Source: Bacteroidales bacterium
GTDB lineage: Bacteria; Bacteroidota; Bacteroidia; Bacteroidales; Muribaculaceae
Assembly (NCBI GenBank): GCA_020860515.1
Contig: JAJBUG010000064.1
Coordinates: forward strand, 1-64,000
Direction: 5' to 3'
Length of the DNA: 64,000 nucleotides
Shown here: positions 51,323 through 60,657 of the stretch, piece after piece
Layout: each line of letters starts with the position of its first letter
Numbering within the stretch: position 1 is the first letter of the stretch
Notes under the pieces: generated by a model
Told to the model about the DNA's origin: nothing
What the model saw: the letters and a program-made list of their open reading frames with translations, nothing else
Database searches by the model: none
Made by a program: the position numbers and the translations under genes

Positions 51323-52018
51323 TCATACGTCAAATGGATTCCTGGCCCCAGGCTCCGCGCAATCTGATTCATACTGCTCCTCGTCGAAAGAATATAGGTT
51401 GGGACAGCGATTGTGGCTTGGAGTGGAGCTGACACCTTCGTCGCGCAACAATCCAGTGGAAGCCATCTTGCGGGCAAAGTTTCGGCGATCGTAGGTAGTG
51501 CCATTGATAGCCTCATAGATGCGTTGGAGCTCACTCATCGAAAATTTCTCATCGAGCAATCGGAATGCGATAGGCCGGGTGCGGAGAATTTCTTGCAGAC
51601 GCTCACGCGCCAATTTGATTATCTCATGGTGATCAAAGGCAAGGGGAGGCAGCTCATCGAGTTCAAACCATTGGGCTTCAGCCGCATCATCGCCTGCGAT
51701 AAGCTGATACTCTGATTTGCGCACCAAGGCCAGAAAGGCCACGGTCACTACTCGCTCGCGAGGGTCGCGATGCACGCTGCTGAACACATGGAACTGCTCA
51801 AGATACACGTCCTTTATGCCAGTTTCTTCCTGGAGTTCGCGACGTGCGCACTCTTCCACGCTCTCATCCATATTCATAAAGCCTCCCGGAAGCGCCCAAT
51901 CGCCCTTGTAAGGCTCTAAGCCGCGCTCAATGAGCAACACAAAAAGTCGGCGTCCGTCAAAACCGAACACCACCGAGTCAGTGGTCAATGCCGCATGAGG
52001 ATATTTATAGGTGTACAT
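51323..52018 (-). CDS. NrtR-type Nudix protein (likely NAD/sugar metabolism regulator)
   Basis: A 231-residue protein with an N-terminal Nudix fold (LPGGFMNMDESVEECARREL then QEETGI: the G-x5-E-x7-RE-x-x-EE-x-G Nudix box) and a C-terminal winged-helix domain (about 155-225, FSMSELQRIYEAINGTTYDR RNFARKM given by parts), the layout of NrtR repressors, which sense ADP-ribose. The start at 52018 fits the promoter at 52043-52073. It is divergent from luxS, a possible target. Confidence 0.87.
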   Translation of the reverse strand: MYTYKYPHAALTTDSVVFGFDGRRLFVLLIERGLEPYKGDWALPGGFMNMDESVEECARRELQEETGIKDVYLEQFHVFSSVHRDPRERVVTVAFLALVRKSEYQLIAGDDAAEAQWFELDELPPLAFDHHEIIKLARERLQEILRTRPIAFRLLDEKFSMSELQRIYEAINGTTYDRRNFARKMASTGLLRDEGVSSTPSHNRCPNLYSFDEEQYESDCAEPGARNPFDV

Positions 52019-52042
52019 TTCGTTGATTCTCCTTTTCAATTG

Positions 52043-52073
52043 CAAAATTACTGCGTATTTTCTACATAACAAA
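52043..52073 (-). promoter_or_regulatory. Promoter of the NrtR-type gene
   Basis: On the minus strand there is a -33 TTTG (52070-52073), 19 nt, then TAATTTTG (52043-52050); about 25 nt before the ATG at 52018. Confidence 0.8.
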
Positions 52074-52112
52074 ATTTTTCTCCCAAAAATCCGTTTACTA
52101 AAGAAATTTTAA

Positions 52113-52120
52113 TATCTTTG
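52113..52120 (+). promoter_or_regulatory. -7 box (TATCTTTG) of luxS
   Basis: TATCTTTG on the plus strand; the leader to the luxS ATG (about 150 nt) consists almost wholly of the AAAACGT array. Confidence 0.55.
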
Positions 52121-52126
52121 CTCTCA

Positions 52127-52266
52127 CAAAACTTAAAACGTAAAACTAAAAACGTAAAACGTAAAACTAAAAACGTAAAACTAAAAACGTAAAACTAAAA
52201 ACGTAAAACTAAAAACGTAAAACGTAAAACGTAAAACGTAAAACTTAAAACGTAAAACTTAAAACG
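52127..52266. repeat. AAAACGTAAAACTAA array forming the luxS leader
   Basis: About 140 nt of AAAACGT, AAAACTT and AAAACTA units in irregular order, of the same family as the arrays at 14785, 15026 and 16311. It fills the whole stretch between the luxS -7 box and its start codon, giving an unstructured A-rich 5' leader. Confidence 0.9.
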
Positions 52267-52270
52267 ATTC

Positions 52271-52750
52271 ATGGAAAAGATAGCCAGCTTTACTATAAAT
52301 CATCTGACCCTAATGCCCGGAATTTATGTGTCTCGACGCGACATCACTCCAAATGGCGACGAACTGACCACATTCGACATTCGCATGACTGCGCCTAATC
52401 GCGAGCCTGCTCTTTCTCCCGAAGTGGAACATACAATCGAGCATTTGGCAGCCACCTATCTGCGCAACCATCCCGCATGGGCTTCAAAGGTGGTTTACTG
52501 GGGTCCGATGGGCTGCTGCACTGGCTCATATCTAATAATGCAAGGTCATCTTGAAAGCAGCGACATAGTGGAGCTGATGCGCGACACCTTCCGCTTCATT
52601 GCCGACTTCGATGGCGAGGTGCCTGGTGCCACACCGCGTGATTGCGGCAATTATTCCTTTATGGACCTGCCCGGCACAAAGAAGGCTGCGCAGCGCTATT
52701 TTGAAACACTTGCCAACATTACACCTGACCGCCTTACTTATCCAGCATAA
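52271..52750 (+). CDS. luxS: S-ribosylhomocysteine lyase
   Basis: A 159-residue LuxS, converting S-ribosylhomocysteine to homocysteine and the autoinducer-2 precursor DPD. Zinc ligands His54 and His58 (HTIEH) and Cys125 (PRDCGN) are present; the active-site Cys is C82 in GPMGCCTGSY. The family's usual GCRTG has Arg at the next position, replaced here by Cys83. Full length. Its own -7 box is at 52113, and the leader is a short-repeat array. No pfs (mtnN) gene is in the window. Confidence 0.96.
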   Translation: MEKIASFTINHLTLMPGIYVSRRDITPNGDELTTFDIRMTAPNREPALSPEVEHTIEHLAATYLRNHPAWASKVVYWGPMGCCTGSYLIMQGHLESSDIVELMRDTFRFIADFDGEVPGATPRDCGNYSFMDLPGTKKAAQRYFETLANITPDRLTYPA

Positions 52751-52753
52751 ATA

Positions 52754-54388
52754 ATGACTTTATATTACAAAATTTTTCTTAGGTTAGTTCTTTCAATAAT
52801 TCTCATTATCTCTGCGGGCAGTTCAGTTATCGCTGCCACAAAGAGCAATGTGGACTTTTATGTGAAATGGGAACGCTTAACTACCGATGAGATTTTGGAG
52901 AAAGGCCGCGACTATCTGCAGCGAGGCACCGACAATTGCATCGACAGTGCCACAGTGTGCTTCACTATCGTCACATCGCGCCTGAAAAGCACACTTAACC
53001 GACCCGAAAGCCAAGAGCAATACGTATATGCCTTGTCAAAGCTTGGCAAAATCTACCTTTCGGGCTACTACGACTATTCCAAGGCCTACGCCAATCTGAT
53101 TGAAGCCAAGGATATAGCAGAGCACACACAAAAGACAGCCGAACTTTCCAACATCTATCTCAACCTCGGTATCTTGTTTGTGCACAATTATATACTCACT
53201 CGCGATCCCAATGCCTTGGCCGAAGGCGAAGATTTCTTGTTGAAATCTTTCAATAAGGCTATGGAACAAAACTCAACAAACGCCATACTGGCCTCAATTA
53301 CCAATTTGCTCACACTGTCGATGTTCTATGGCAATCCCGAGCATCTGCGCGAACCAATCGAGCGCTTCCAAGCTCTCAAGCTGCCCGACGACTATGCCAA
53401 AGATGCAGCCAGCATCAACATGCTTATCAAGGCTGCGCAATTCTATGCCGACCATGATTATGAGCGTGCCATGCAATATTTCACTTCGCTGGCTCACGAA
53501 GACTCAGTCACTGATTCTGAATCGGCACGCCGACGCATCATGATCAACAATCACCGCATACATACCCTGGATGCGCTTGACCGCCGCAATGATGCCATTG
53601 CCATTCTTTACGAAAACGAAAAATTAGCCACTGAGTACGGTCTCAAGGATGTGATTTTCCATACCTACAAAGATCTTTCATCGCTCTACAGCGACCAGGG
53701 CGACACTGCTATGGCCGACAAATACCTTATAAAATACTATACTGAGAAGGACTCGATGAGCGCCAACAACGAGCTTGGAAATATTTATGAGATGAAGTTC
53801 CGCTACGACCTCGACAAGAGCACCCAAGCCCTGGCAGCTATGTCGCAACGCGAACGCGAGCAGCGCATCATAATGTGGGCCATCATAGCCATTGTGCTAA
53901 TCATGGTGGTGATGCTTGCAATAAAGCTGCGCGACAACCGACAGCTGCGCCGCAATAATGAGCTTCTCTATCAGAAGAGCCTCGAATCCCTGGCCAACGA
54001 AGAGACTCGGCCCAAATACAAAACATCGGCCTTGACCGATGCTGACAAGACTGCCATCGCCAAGCGAGTGCAGACTGTGCTCGACTCCAGCCCAGAGATT
54101 TACGAACTCGACTTCAATATGAACCGCTTGGCTGAGCTGGTGGATGCTCCGGTGCGCTCAGTTTCGCAGGTGCTCAATGAGGTATATGGAAAAAACTTCA
54201 ACAACATAGTCACCGAGTGCCGAATCCGCGAGGCTTGCCGCCGCTTGCAGCAGCCCGACGCCAAGACTCGATTCACTATCGAAGCCTTGGCCGAAAGCGT
54301 AGGGTTCAAGAGCCGCACCAACTTTGCCACCAATTTCAAAGCCATCACTGGCCTTACGCCCACCCAATACATCAAATTCGCCCAGTAA
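52754..54388 (+). CDS. TPR-TM-AraC helix-turn-helix regulator
   Basis: A 544-residue protein: N-terminal signal/TM (about residues 8-28), a long TPR-like helical sensor region (about 40-350), TM segment (about 372-393, IMWAIIAIVLIMVVMLAI), and a cytosolic AraC-type helix-turn-helix domain (about 460-544, with NMNRLAELVDAPVRSVSQVL and FKSRTNFATNFKAITGLTPT). This layout, sensor outside and AraC domain inside, is common in Bacteroidetes for polysaccharide or peptide sensing. It starts 3 nt after luxS, though a functional link is uncertain. The target may be the T9SS gene that follows. Confidence 0.87.
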   Translation: MTLYYKIFLRLVLSIILIISAGSSVIAATKSNVDFYVKWERLTTDEILEKGRDYLQRGTDNCIDSATVCFTIVTSRLKSTLNRPESQEQYVYALSKLGKIYLSGYYDYSKAYANLIEAKDIAEHTQKTAELSNIYLNLGILFVHNYILTRDPNALAEGEDFLLKSFNKAMEQNSTNAILASITNLLTLSMFYGNPEHLREPIERFQALKLPDDYAKDAASINMLIKAAQFYADHDYERAMQYFTSLAHEDSVTDSESARRRIMINNHRIHTLDALDRRNDAIAILYENEKLATEYGLKDVIFHTYKDLSSLYSDQGDTAMADKYLIKYYTEKDSMSANNELGNIYEMKFRYDLDKSTQALAAMSQREREQRIIMWAIIAIVLIMVVMLAIKLRDNRQLRRNNELLYQKSLESLANEETRPKYKTSALTDADKTAIAKRVQTVLDSSPEIYELDFNMNRLAELVDAPVRSVSQVLNEVYGKNFNNIVTECRIREACRRLQQPDAKTRFTIEALAESVGFKSRTNFATNFKAITGLTPTQYIKFAQ

Positions 54389-54455
54389 ATATGTATTTTT
54401 ACCTCCAAAAATACAAATTTGGGGTCAAAAATACGTAATTTCAATCATTCTGACC

Positions 54456-54463
54456 TAACTTTG
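54456..54463 (+). promoter_or_regulatory. -7 box (TAACTTTG) of the large T9SS gene
   Basis: TAACTTTG on the plus strand, about 100 nt before the ATG at 54564. The leader has no clear structure. Confidence 0.6.
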
Positions 54464-54563
54464 CCAACAAAATAAGAAAACCGCAGATGGCAAAGTAGAG
54501 GGTTCGTGCTTAGTCTTCTCGGTATCACCACTGTAAATCGAACCCGACATTACACATTTCAGA

Positions 54564-57032
54564 ATGAAAAAACTTCTACGCCCCTTGAGCCTTTGCGCCA
54601 TTGCATGCCTTGCAATAGGCAGCGCTGCACAAACTCCGCGTCTGCAGAAGACTTCTGCTGAAACACGCCCAGCTCTGCCCCACCCCACAGCTCAAGCAGT
54701 AGCCGGAGCTTCAGCTGAATCGTCAGTTTCAGCAGCCCGCGCCGCCGCTTATGCCAGCAGCAACACCGAGTTTGTACTCATAGATGAGGACTTCTCTGGT
54801 TTCAAAAGCGGCACTCCCGAAAACCCGCTCTGCAACAACTCACCAGAAAACGAATACATGGATGTTGACAATGTAGCGGCCTCATATTATGTAAATCCTC
54901 CGGGCGCATATATCGAATCATACATGACTCAAGAAGATGGATGGAGCGGCGACTGGGTGTATGAGGCAGGCGGCTGCGCCCTGCTCTATGGCCAAGCCAA
55001 CAGTTGGAGCCGCATCAATACCCCAGTAGGCGATTACTCGGGCGACATCACAGTTACTGCTAAAATCAAAGCCTTCCCATGCTCGTATGTTACTTCAGAA
55101 ATAAATATCATTCCCATTGTAGGTGGCATTATTAATCCCGACTACGCCAAGACCGACGATCCCGATGGCTATTACTCATTCCGCCTTCGTGATGAGGAGG
55201 ATTGGGTGGAAATTTCTTATAGCTATCGCAATTACAGCGCAGATGCCGATGGTTTCATCATGTTCTCTGTAAGCGGTGCAATACTGATTGATTACATCAA
55301 GGTAACTTGCAATCCTAATAATTTCCTGGCCGAGCCCAAAGTTAATGCAATAACCAATGTGCGCAATAATGAGATGACTCTCAACTGGGATCCAGTAGAT
55401 CGCGCGTTCGGATACCGCATTTGGCTTTGGAAAGTCAATTACCTTAGCGACACTGATGCTGAATACACCGAAGATTTCGAAAGCGCCAATGCTCTCACCG
55501 ATACCAAATGGACTTACGACTTAGGAGCGAACAGCGGCATTGTAGAAAATGGCGGCGCCTCAGGCAACGGCCTTTTGCTCAACAATGGCGATATGATCAC
55601 TGCCCCTGAATACATGGCCAAGTATTATAACATTACTTGCTATATCAAAGCAGAGAAAGAAAGCCGTGGCTACCTCTATATCGATGTGAAGAAGGGTGAC
55701 CAATGGAGCGAACTTGGCTACATGCCACTCTATTACTTCGGCAGTGGCGACACTTTTGACCTCGACTATGAAATGTGGGGTGAATTTGCGCTGGCTTACG
55801 ACGGCGTACGCTTCCGCATCGCTGACCTGGCTGACGGCGAATCAGTGGTCATCGACAACCTCTATGCAAAGACTACTCGTCCTGGCGAACTGGAACTGCA
55901 ATGCCTATGGCCTGAAGTTGCCGACGAACCCGATCTGAAGGATTACTGGTATGGTGAAGTTACTGGCAAAAACAAAGTTTGCGAATACCAGCTGACCGAC
56001 CTTGACCCAATGGGCGACTATTATTACAAGATCGATTCTCAGCGCATCCACCTCTTCTCAGAATCTACAATGCAGCATGCCTTTGTGATTGCATCGCCTG
56101 AGTTGGAAGAAGCTACCGATATCGATGCTCAAGGCTCATACACTGCCAATTGGGAACCCGTGGCAAAGGCTGACAGCTACACTGCTATCAACTATGGCGC
56201 AGTGATTGCCCAAGAAGACGGCATGCTCACTCTGCTCGAAGAGGATTTCAGCAAGATAACAAGCGATTGTGGCTCATCTGATCCATATTCACCTGTTGAC
56301 ATGGGAAATTACTGGGGTGACATGTCGCTCGATGAGTACACCCAGCTTCCTGGATGGACTGGCACTGGCACCGCCTTGGCCGAAGGCTGCATGGGCGTAG
56401 TTGAAGCATTCTATGTGGAAAGCTACCTACGCACTCCTGCCCTGTATCTTGCTAACAATGACTGGTTCGCCATTACCTTGGTGGCTTACGGACAGCCCAG
56501 TTCGGATCTCTCTCTGAAGTATGGCGACTACACCCTCAATCTCTCTTTTGACGAAAATGGAGTGTTGGATCTCTACATTGTACTCAGCCTCAGCGGCAAA
56601 GATCAAGGCATCTCATTCTTCTCACAAGATTACGCAGCATTTGTGATTGATTACCTCAAGATCGAGCAGGAAGTAAAGGCTGGCGCAGCTGCCCTCACCT
56701 ATCTCTCAAGCGTAACAGTTGACGACGAAACCTCATCTGTAACATTCACAGATCTCACAGAAACAGGTTTCACTGATTTTGCTTACACCGTAGTGGCTCA
56801 CATGACCCAAGATGGCGTAACCGCCGATTCTACAATCGACCAATATATGCTGGTTGATCTCGAAAACGGCCATAGCGGTCCTGTATCTTCAATCGAAACC
56901 GTAGAAGTTGCTGTTCCTGCTACCGAAGTAGCAAGATACTCAATAAATGGCACACAGGTTGACTCTGACTACCGCGGCATAGTGATCATTCGCTACAGCG
57001 ATGGCACAGCCCGCAAGATTATGCAAAAGTAA
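54564..57032 (+). CDS. T9SS-exported surface protein with jelly-roll and FN3-like domains
   Basis: An 822-residue exported protein: signal peptide MKKLLRPLSLCAIACLAIGS, Ala/Ser-rich linker, two regions beginning EDFSGFKSGTPENPL (about 80) and EEDFSKITSDCG (about 565) that look like jelly-roll/choice-of-anchor-J-type domains, FN3-like stretches (about 255-300 and 505-545), and a C-terminal T9SS sorting tail (VARYSINGTQVDSDYRGIVI, IRYSDGTARKIM). Likely surface exposed or secreted, for carbohydrate or protein binding. It follows the TPR-AraC regulator and has a terminator at 57057. No catalytic motif recognised. Confidence 0.85.
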   Translation: MKKLLRPLSLCAIACLAIGSAAQTPRLQKTSAETRPALPHPTAQAVAGASAESSVSAARAAAYASSNTEFVLIDEDFSGFKSGTPENPLCNNSPENEYMDVDNVAASYYVNPPGAYIESYMTQEDGWSGDWVYEAGGCALLYGQANSWSRINTPVGDYSGDITVTAKIKAFPCSYVTSEINIIPIVGGIINPDYAKTDDPDGYYSFRLRDEEDWVEISYSYRNYSADADGFIMFSVSGAILIDYIKVTCNPNNFLAEPKVNAITNVRNNEMTLNWDPVDRAFGYRIWLWKVNYLSDTDAEYTEDFESANALTDTKWTYDLGANSGIVENGGASGNGLLLNNGDMITAPEYMAKYYNITCYIKAEKESRGYLYIDVKKGDQWSELGYMPLYYFGSGDTFDLDYEMWGEFALAYDGVRFRIADLADGESVVIDNLYAKTTRPGELELQCLWPEVADEPDLKDYWYGEVTGKNKVCEYQLTDLDPMGDYYYKIDSQRIHLFSESTMQHAFVIASPELEEATDIDAQGSYTANWEPVAKADSYTAINYGAVIAQEDGMLTLLEEDFSKITSDCGSSDPYSPVDMGNYWGDMSLDEYTQLPGWTGTGTALAEGCMGVVEAFYVESYLRTPALYLANNDWFAITLVAYGQPSSDLSLKYGDYTLNLSFDENGVLDLYIVLSLSGKDQGISFFSQDYAAFVIDYLKIEQEVKAGAAALTYLSSVTVDDETSSVTFTDLTETGFTDFAYTVVAHMTQDGVTADSTIDQYMLVDLENGHSGPVSSIETVEVAVPATEVARYSINGTQVDSDYRGIVIIRYSDGTARKIMQK

Positions 57033-57056
57033 AGTTTTTCTCATCTAACTTTAGCA

Positions 57057-57092
57057 AAAAGCCGCGACCAGGGATGGCCGCGGCTTTTATGT
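57057..57092 (+). terminator. Terminator of the large T9SS gene
   Basis: 10-bp stem AAAAGCCGCG/CGCGGCTTTT with 12-nt loop (57057-57088) and T run. Confidence 0.9.
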
Positions 57093-57169
57093 TGAACAAA
57101 CGCCCCTCAACGAATGTTTTTTATCTATAGATGACATTACGTTTCAGCCAAATCTAAAAATTCACAGAT

Positions 57170-58141
57170 ATGAGCAATGTTTCCACAACAGTAGAAAAAC
57201 CCGAATGGCCAAAGCGACCGCTCGGAGTGCTGCTTCGCGGTGCGGGGCAGGTGATGTTTCAGGACAGTCCCTGGACTGGCTTGCTATTCTTGGCAGGAAT
57301 ATTCTGGGGCGCTTATGCCGAGGGGCTGGGTGTGGTAGCTTGGGGCGCTCTTGTTGGCTTAGTTGTATCCACTGCCGCTGGCTATGTGCTAAAGCTCCCT
57401 CAGGAGAATGGCGCCCAAGGCCTTTGGGGATTCAATGGCATCCTGGTTGGCTGCGCCTTCCCCACTTTCATGGGCAATACCATCTGGATGTGGCTCGGTC
57501 TGATTCTCTGCTCTGCCATGAGCACGTGGGTGCGATCAGGCTTCAACAAGGTAATGGCTCCATGGGGCATCAATTCACTTACATTTCCGTTCGTGTTCTG
57601 CACCTGGGTATTTCTCTTGGCTGCTCGGCAATTCTCAGGGATGCCCCCTACTCACATGAGCACGCCTGAAATTGCTTACACCATTGACAGCTCGATCAAT
57701 CTCGGATTCTGCAATCTGGTAGTATATTGGCTCAAAGGCATTAGTCAAGTATTCTTAATCAATTGCTGGGTGACTGGCATCTTCTTCCTTGTTGCGTTGG
57801 CAGTGTGCAGCTGGCGCTCATGTCTGTGGGCTGCTATTGCATCGGCTGTATCACTTTTCATAGCAATTGTATGGGAAGGCCCAGGCGGTAGCATCGAGAG
57901 CGGTCTCTACGGGTTCTCAGCAGTGCTTACCGGCATTGCCCTTGGCGCCACTTTCTGCCGACCAGGTTGGAAGACTGCCGTATGGACCTTGCTTGGCATA
58001 GTAGTGACTGTGTTTATCCAAGCTGGTATGAACTCCCTTCTTTATCCCCTAGGACTGGCCACATTGACAGGTCCGTTCTGCGTAGCCACATGGCTTATGC
58101 TGCTGCCGCAATATAAGTGGTTCTTACCAAAGCAAGGATGA
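57170..58141 (+). CDS. Urea transporter (UT family)
   Basis: A 323-residue integral membrane protein with the two-fold UT repeat: GFNGILVGCAFPTF in the first half and YGFSAVLTGIALGATF in the second, and the paired LxxPxxT-type segments (INSLTFPFVFCTW; LATLTGPFCVATW). About ten TM helices. It facilitates urea passage. No urease genes in the window. It is followed at 31 nt by an MFS transporter gene, so both may be expressed together. Confidence 0.92.
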   Translation: MSNVSTTVEKPEWPKRPLGVLLRGAGQVMFQDSPWTGLLFLAGIFWGAYAEGLGVVAWGALVGLVVSTAAGYVLKLPQENGAQGLWGFNGILVGCAFPTFMGNTIWMWLGLILCSAMSTWVRSGFNKVMAPWGINSLTFPFVFCTWVFLLAARQFSGMPPTHMSTPEIAYTIDSSINLGFCNLVVYWLKGISQVFLINCWVTGIFFLVALAVCSWRSCLWAAIASAVSLFIAIVWEGPGGSIESGLYGFSAVLTGIALGATFCRPGWKTAVWTLLGIVVTVFIQAGMNSLLYPLGLATLTGPFCVATWLMLLPQYKWFLPKQG

Positions 58142-58172
58142 AAGGATAAATGGATGAAAGGTTAAAATTAGC

Positions 58173-59528
58173 GTGGCAACAGAGAAGAAAATAGAATATC
58201 TCTCTACGATGCCAATGGGGTGGCGACACTATTGGATCGTGTTTGTGGGCAGCCTGGGCCAACTGATAGGCACAGGGCTGGCCACGCTCGTAGGCATCAT
58301 CATCCCCATGTTGCAGCTGGTATTGCACCCCGAGCTGTCATCGTGGATGCAGGGTCTGATTGGCGCAATGGACCTCATCGGCATAGCCGTAGGGTCAGTT
58401 ATACTGGGCCGACTTAGCGACCGATATGGATATTTATTTTTCTTTCGATTCTGCCCCGCTTTGGTGTTGGTTGCATCGCTTGTGGCTCTCATATTCCCCA
58501 ATGTGCCAGTGCTGATCGTTTGCCTATTTGTAATGGGCTTCGGCATCGGCGGCGAGTACAGCCTCGACAGCGACTACATCAGCGAGTTGATGCCCGACCG
58601 ATGGAAATTCTTGATGGTAGGCGTTGCCAAGGGCGGTTGCGCTTTCGGCAACATCTTAGTAGCAGCAATCTGCTGGATAATGATTCTCCACATGGGAGCG
58701 CCCGAGTCATGGCCTCGCTTATTGTGGATTATGGTAGGCATAACCACATTGATGATTATATGCCGCATACGCTTCTGGCAAAGCCCCAAGTGGCTGCTCG
58801 ACCATGGCGAAAATGCGAAGGCTCAAGCAGCTGCCAAGCATTTCTTTGGGCCGAACGTAGAGGTGGTAGAGGGTGACAAGCCTGCTACCCCTCCTGTGCA
58901 AGAGCCTATCGGACGATTCGTAGCAAAGAACCTCAAGCAAGTAATCCTTACCGGTGTGCCATGGGCATGCGAGGGCTTGGGGGTGTATGGCATCGGTGTA
59001 TTCCTGCCAATCCTGGTGATGGCATTGGGAATCGAGCATATTCCAGCCAATGCCACTGGCTTGGAGCATGTGGCATCGTCGGTCGAGGTAACACTGTGGA
59101 TTAGCTGCATTATCCTCCCTGGCTTTCTGCTCGGCTTGTGGCTCATAAACAAATGCAAGCTTACCGGAATCCAATCTTGGGGCTTCTTGTTATGTGGAAT
59201 TTCATTGGTGATTCTGCTTTATGCTTACCAGTTGAAATGGGCCACTTGGATTTCGATTGCATCATTTATGGCATTTGAGCTATTCCTCAATATGGGGCCA
59301 CACCTTATCACCTATGTGTTGCCATCGAAGGTTTACCCAGTCAGTGACCGAGGACAAGGCACTGGAATAGCCGCCTCAATTGGCAAAATAGGCGCTGTGC
59401 TGGGAGTATTTTTTATTCCTATTATCCTTAAGCACGCAGGAATTGTGGCAGTGCTGTGGGTATCCGTTGGAATTATGTTGCTTGGAGCACTAATCACCTT
59501 CGCCTTCCGCAAGGCGGTAAAGGAGTAG
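58173..59528 (+). CDS. MFS transporter, sugar/metabolite symporter type
   Basis: A 451-residue major facilitator with 12 predicted TM helices. MFS motif A is seen as GRLSDRYG near residue 85, and the conserved MGFGIGGEYSLDSDYISELM near residue 120 is typical of the sialate/sugar or aromatic-acid symporter groups. Starts with GTG at 58173, or possibly at ATG 58209. Downstream of the urea transporter; the substrate is unknown. Confidence 0.85.
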   Translation: MATEKKIEYLSTMPMGWRHYWIVFVGSLGQLIGTGLATLVGIIIPMLQLVLHPELSSWMQGLIGAMDLIGIAVGSVILGRLSDRYGYLFFFRFCPALVLVASLVALIFPNVPVLIVCLFVMGFGIGGEYSLDSDYISELMPDRWKFLMVGVAKGGCAFGNILVAAICWIMILHMGAPESWPRLLWIMVGITTLMIICRIRFWQSPKWLLDHGENAKAQAAAKHFFGPNVEVVEGDKPATPPVQEPIGRFVAKNLKQVILTGVPWACEGLGVYGIGVFLPILVMALGIEHIPANATGLEHVASSVEVTLWISCIILPGFLLGLWLINKCKLTGIQSWGFLLCGISLVILLYAYQLKWATWISIASFMAFELFLNMGPHLITYVLPSKVYPVSDRGQGTGIAASIGKIGAVLGVFFIPIILKHAGIVAVLWVSVGIMLLGALITFAFRKAVKE

Positions 59529-59547
59529 CGCGTGCGCGAGCCGATGT

Positions 59548-60657
59548 CTACAATTTTATATATATTTTCTTTCTATACAATGGCAGCCCTATAAGCCACA
59601 TCACCAACACGAAAAGCAACGCATACACAAGCGACGCTACGCATGGGTCAGAAAATACAACATTAATCCCTACGTAGCAAGCCGCCTTGGCATGTGTGGC
59701 CGACATTACAATCGCTACCACCTCGCTCAGCGCATACAAGAACAGTGGATTGCACCCAAATACCTGCAAAGGCCAAAACCACCAATCCTGCTTATTGATA
59801 TCGCACACCAACGCAAATACTCCCAAGGCAAGCGAGGCATAGCCGCAACTTACCAGCACATAGCTTGGGCTCCAAATTCTCTTGTTAAGCGGCAGCAACT
59901 GCTCCAAGGCATACCCAGCACAAAGCAACACAAATCCCCATGCCATCACTTTAAGCATTCTCTCTCCCAATTGACCTTTCGTGTCGTGCCGTTCCTGTCT
60001 GTCCCGTCCGTCCTGTCTGTCCTGTTGACTAAGTAATCCTCCCACGCAGAATCCTATCAGCGTGTGCGCTAAAGCGCTCATTGTGCTTAACAACCCCTCG
60101 GGATCAACAGGCTTTTTGATATACAGATGCTCAGAGCCGAGTACAGCGCGGTCAAAGCGTACAATCATGCTATCTGCCTCCATGCTGTAACCATTGCCAA
60201 GGATAAGAATCAAGCTATATGCAACCAATAAAAAGGCAATTATAAATGTGACTGCCCTTCGAGGACAAGCAATTGCAATGAATGCAGTGAGGAAATAACA
60301 AATGCCTATTCGCGTCAGCACACCAGTCACCCTAAAATGGGCAAACGGCAGAAAATCGGCTTTGCATAGGTAATCCACATAATGAATGGCCCAACCTATC
60401 ACAATTATCCAAAATGCGCGCTTGCAAATCTTGATAAACGTGGCCTGAGTGAAAGCAAAATCAGTCTTGCTCAACGAGATATAGGTAGATATGCCCACAA
60501 GGAAGAGAAAAGTGGGAAATACCATGTCGCAGATGGTCAGACCATTCCACGCACTGTGCTGCAATGGAGCATAGCTCATTGGCCCTGCACCATTGTTGAC
60601 CAGGATCATCGCAGCCACCGTGAGGCCGCGCAGCACGTCGATTGACTTAATTCGCAT
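59548..60657 (-). CDS. HGSNAT-like membrane acetyltransferase (DUF5009)
   Basis: A 369-residue membrane protein with about ten TM helices. The start IDVLRGLTVAAMILVNNGAG and LQHSAWNGLTICDMVFP carry the conserved His of the heparan-alpha-glucosaminide N-acetyltransferase group, which moves acetyl from cytosolic acetyl-CoA across the membrane onto terminal glucosamine. It overlaps the GH89 gene by 11 nt, so is translationally coupled with an alpha-N-acetylglucosaminidase. In lysosomes these two enzymes act one after the other on heparan sulfate; here the same pairing suggests periplasmic glycan breakdown, by inference. Confidence 0.85.
   Translation of the reverse strand: MRIKSIDVLRGLTVAAMILVNNGAGPMSYAPLQHSAWNGLTICDMVFPTFLFLVGISTYISLSKTDFAFTQATFIKICKRAFWIIVIGWAIHYVDYLCKADFLPFAHFRVTGVLTRIGICYFLTAFIAIACPRRAVTFIIAFLLVAYSLILILGNGYSMEADSMIVRFDRAVLGSEHLYIKKPVDPEGLLSTMSALAHTLIGFCVGGLLSQQDRQDGRDRQERHDTKGQLGERMLKVMAWGFVLLCAGYALEQLLPLNKRIWSPSYVLVSCGYASLALGVFALVCDINKQDWWFWPLQVFGCNPLFLYALSEVVAIVMSATHAKAACYVGINVVFSDPCVASLVYALLFVLVMWLIGLPLYRKKIYIKL

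Noticed and set aside
52127..52266. CRISPR-like or iteron array upstream of luxS
   Set aside because: Irregular 7-8 bp AT-rich units without unique spacers, and the same family lies in other gene leaders; no replication genes nearby.
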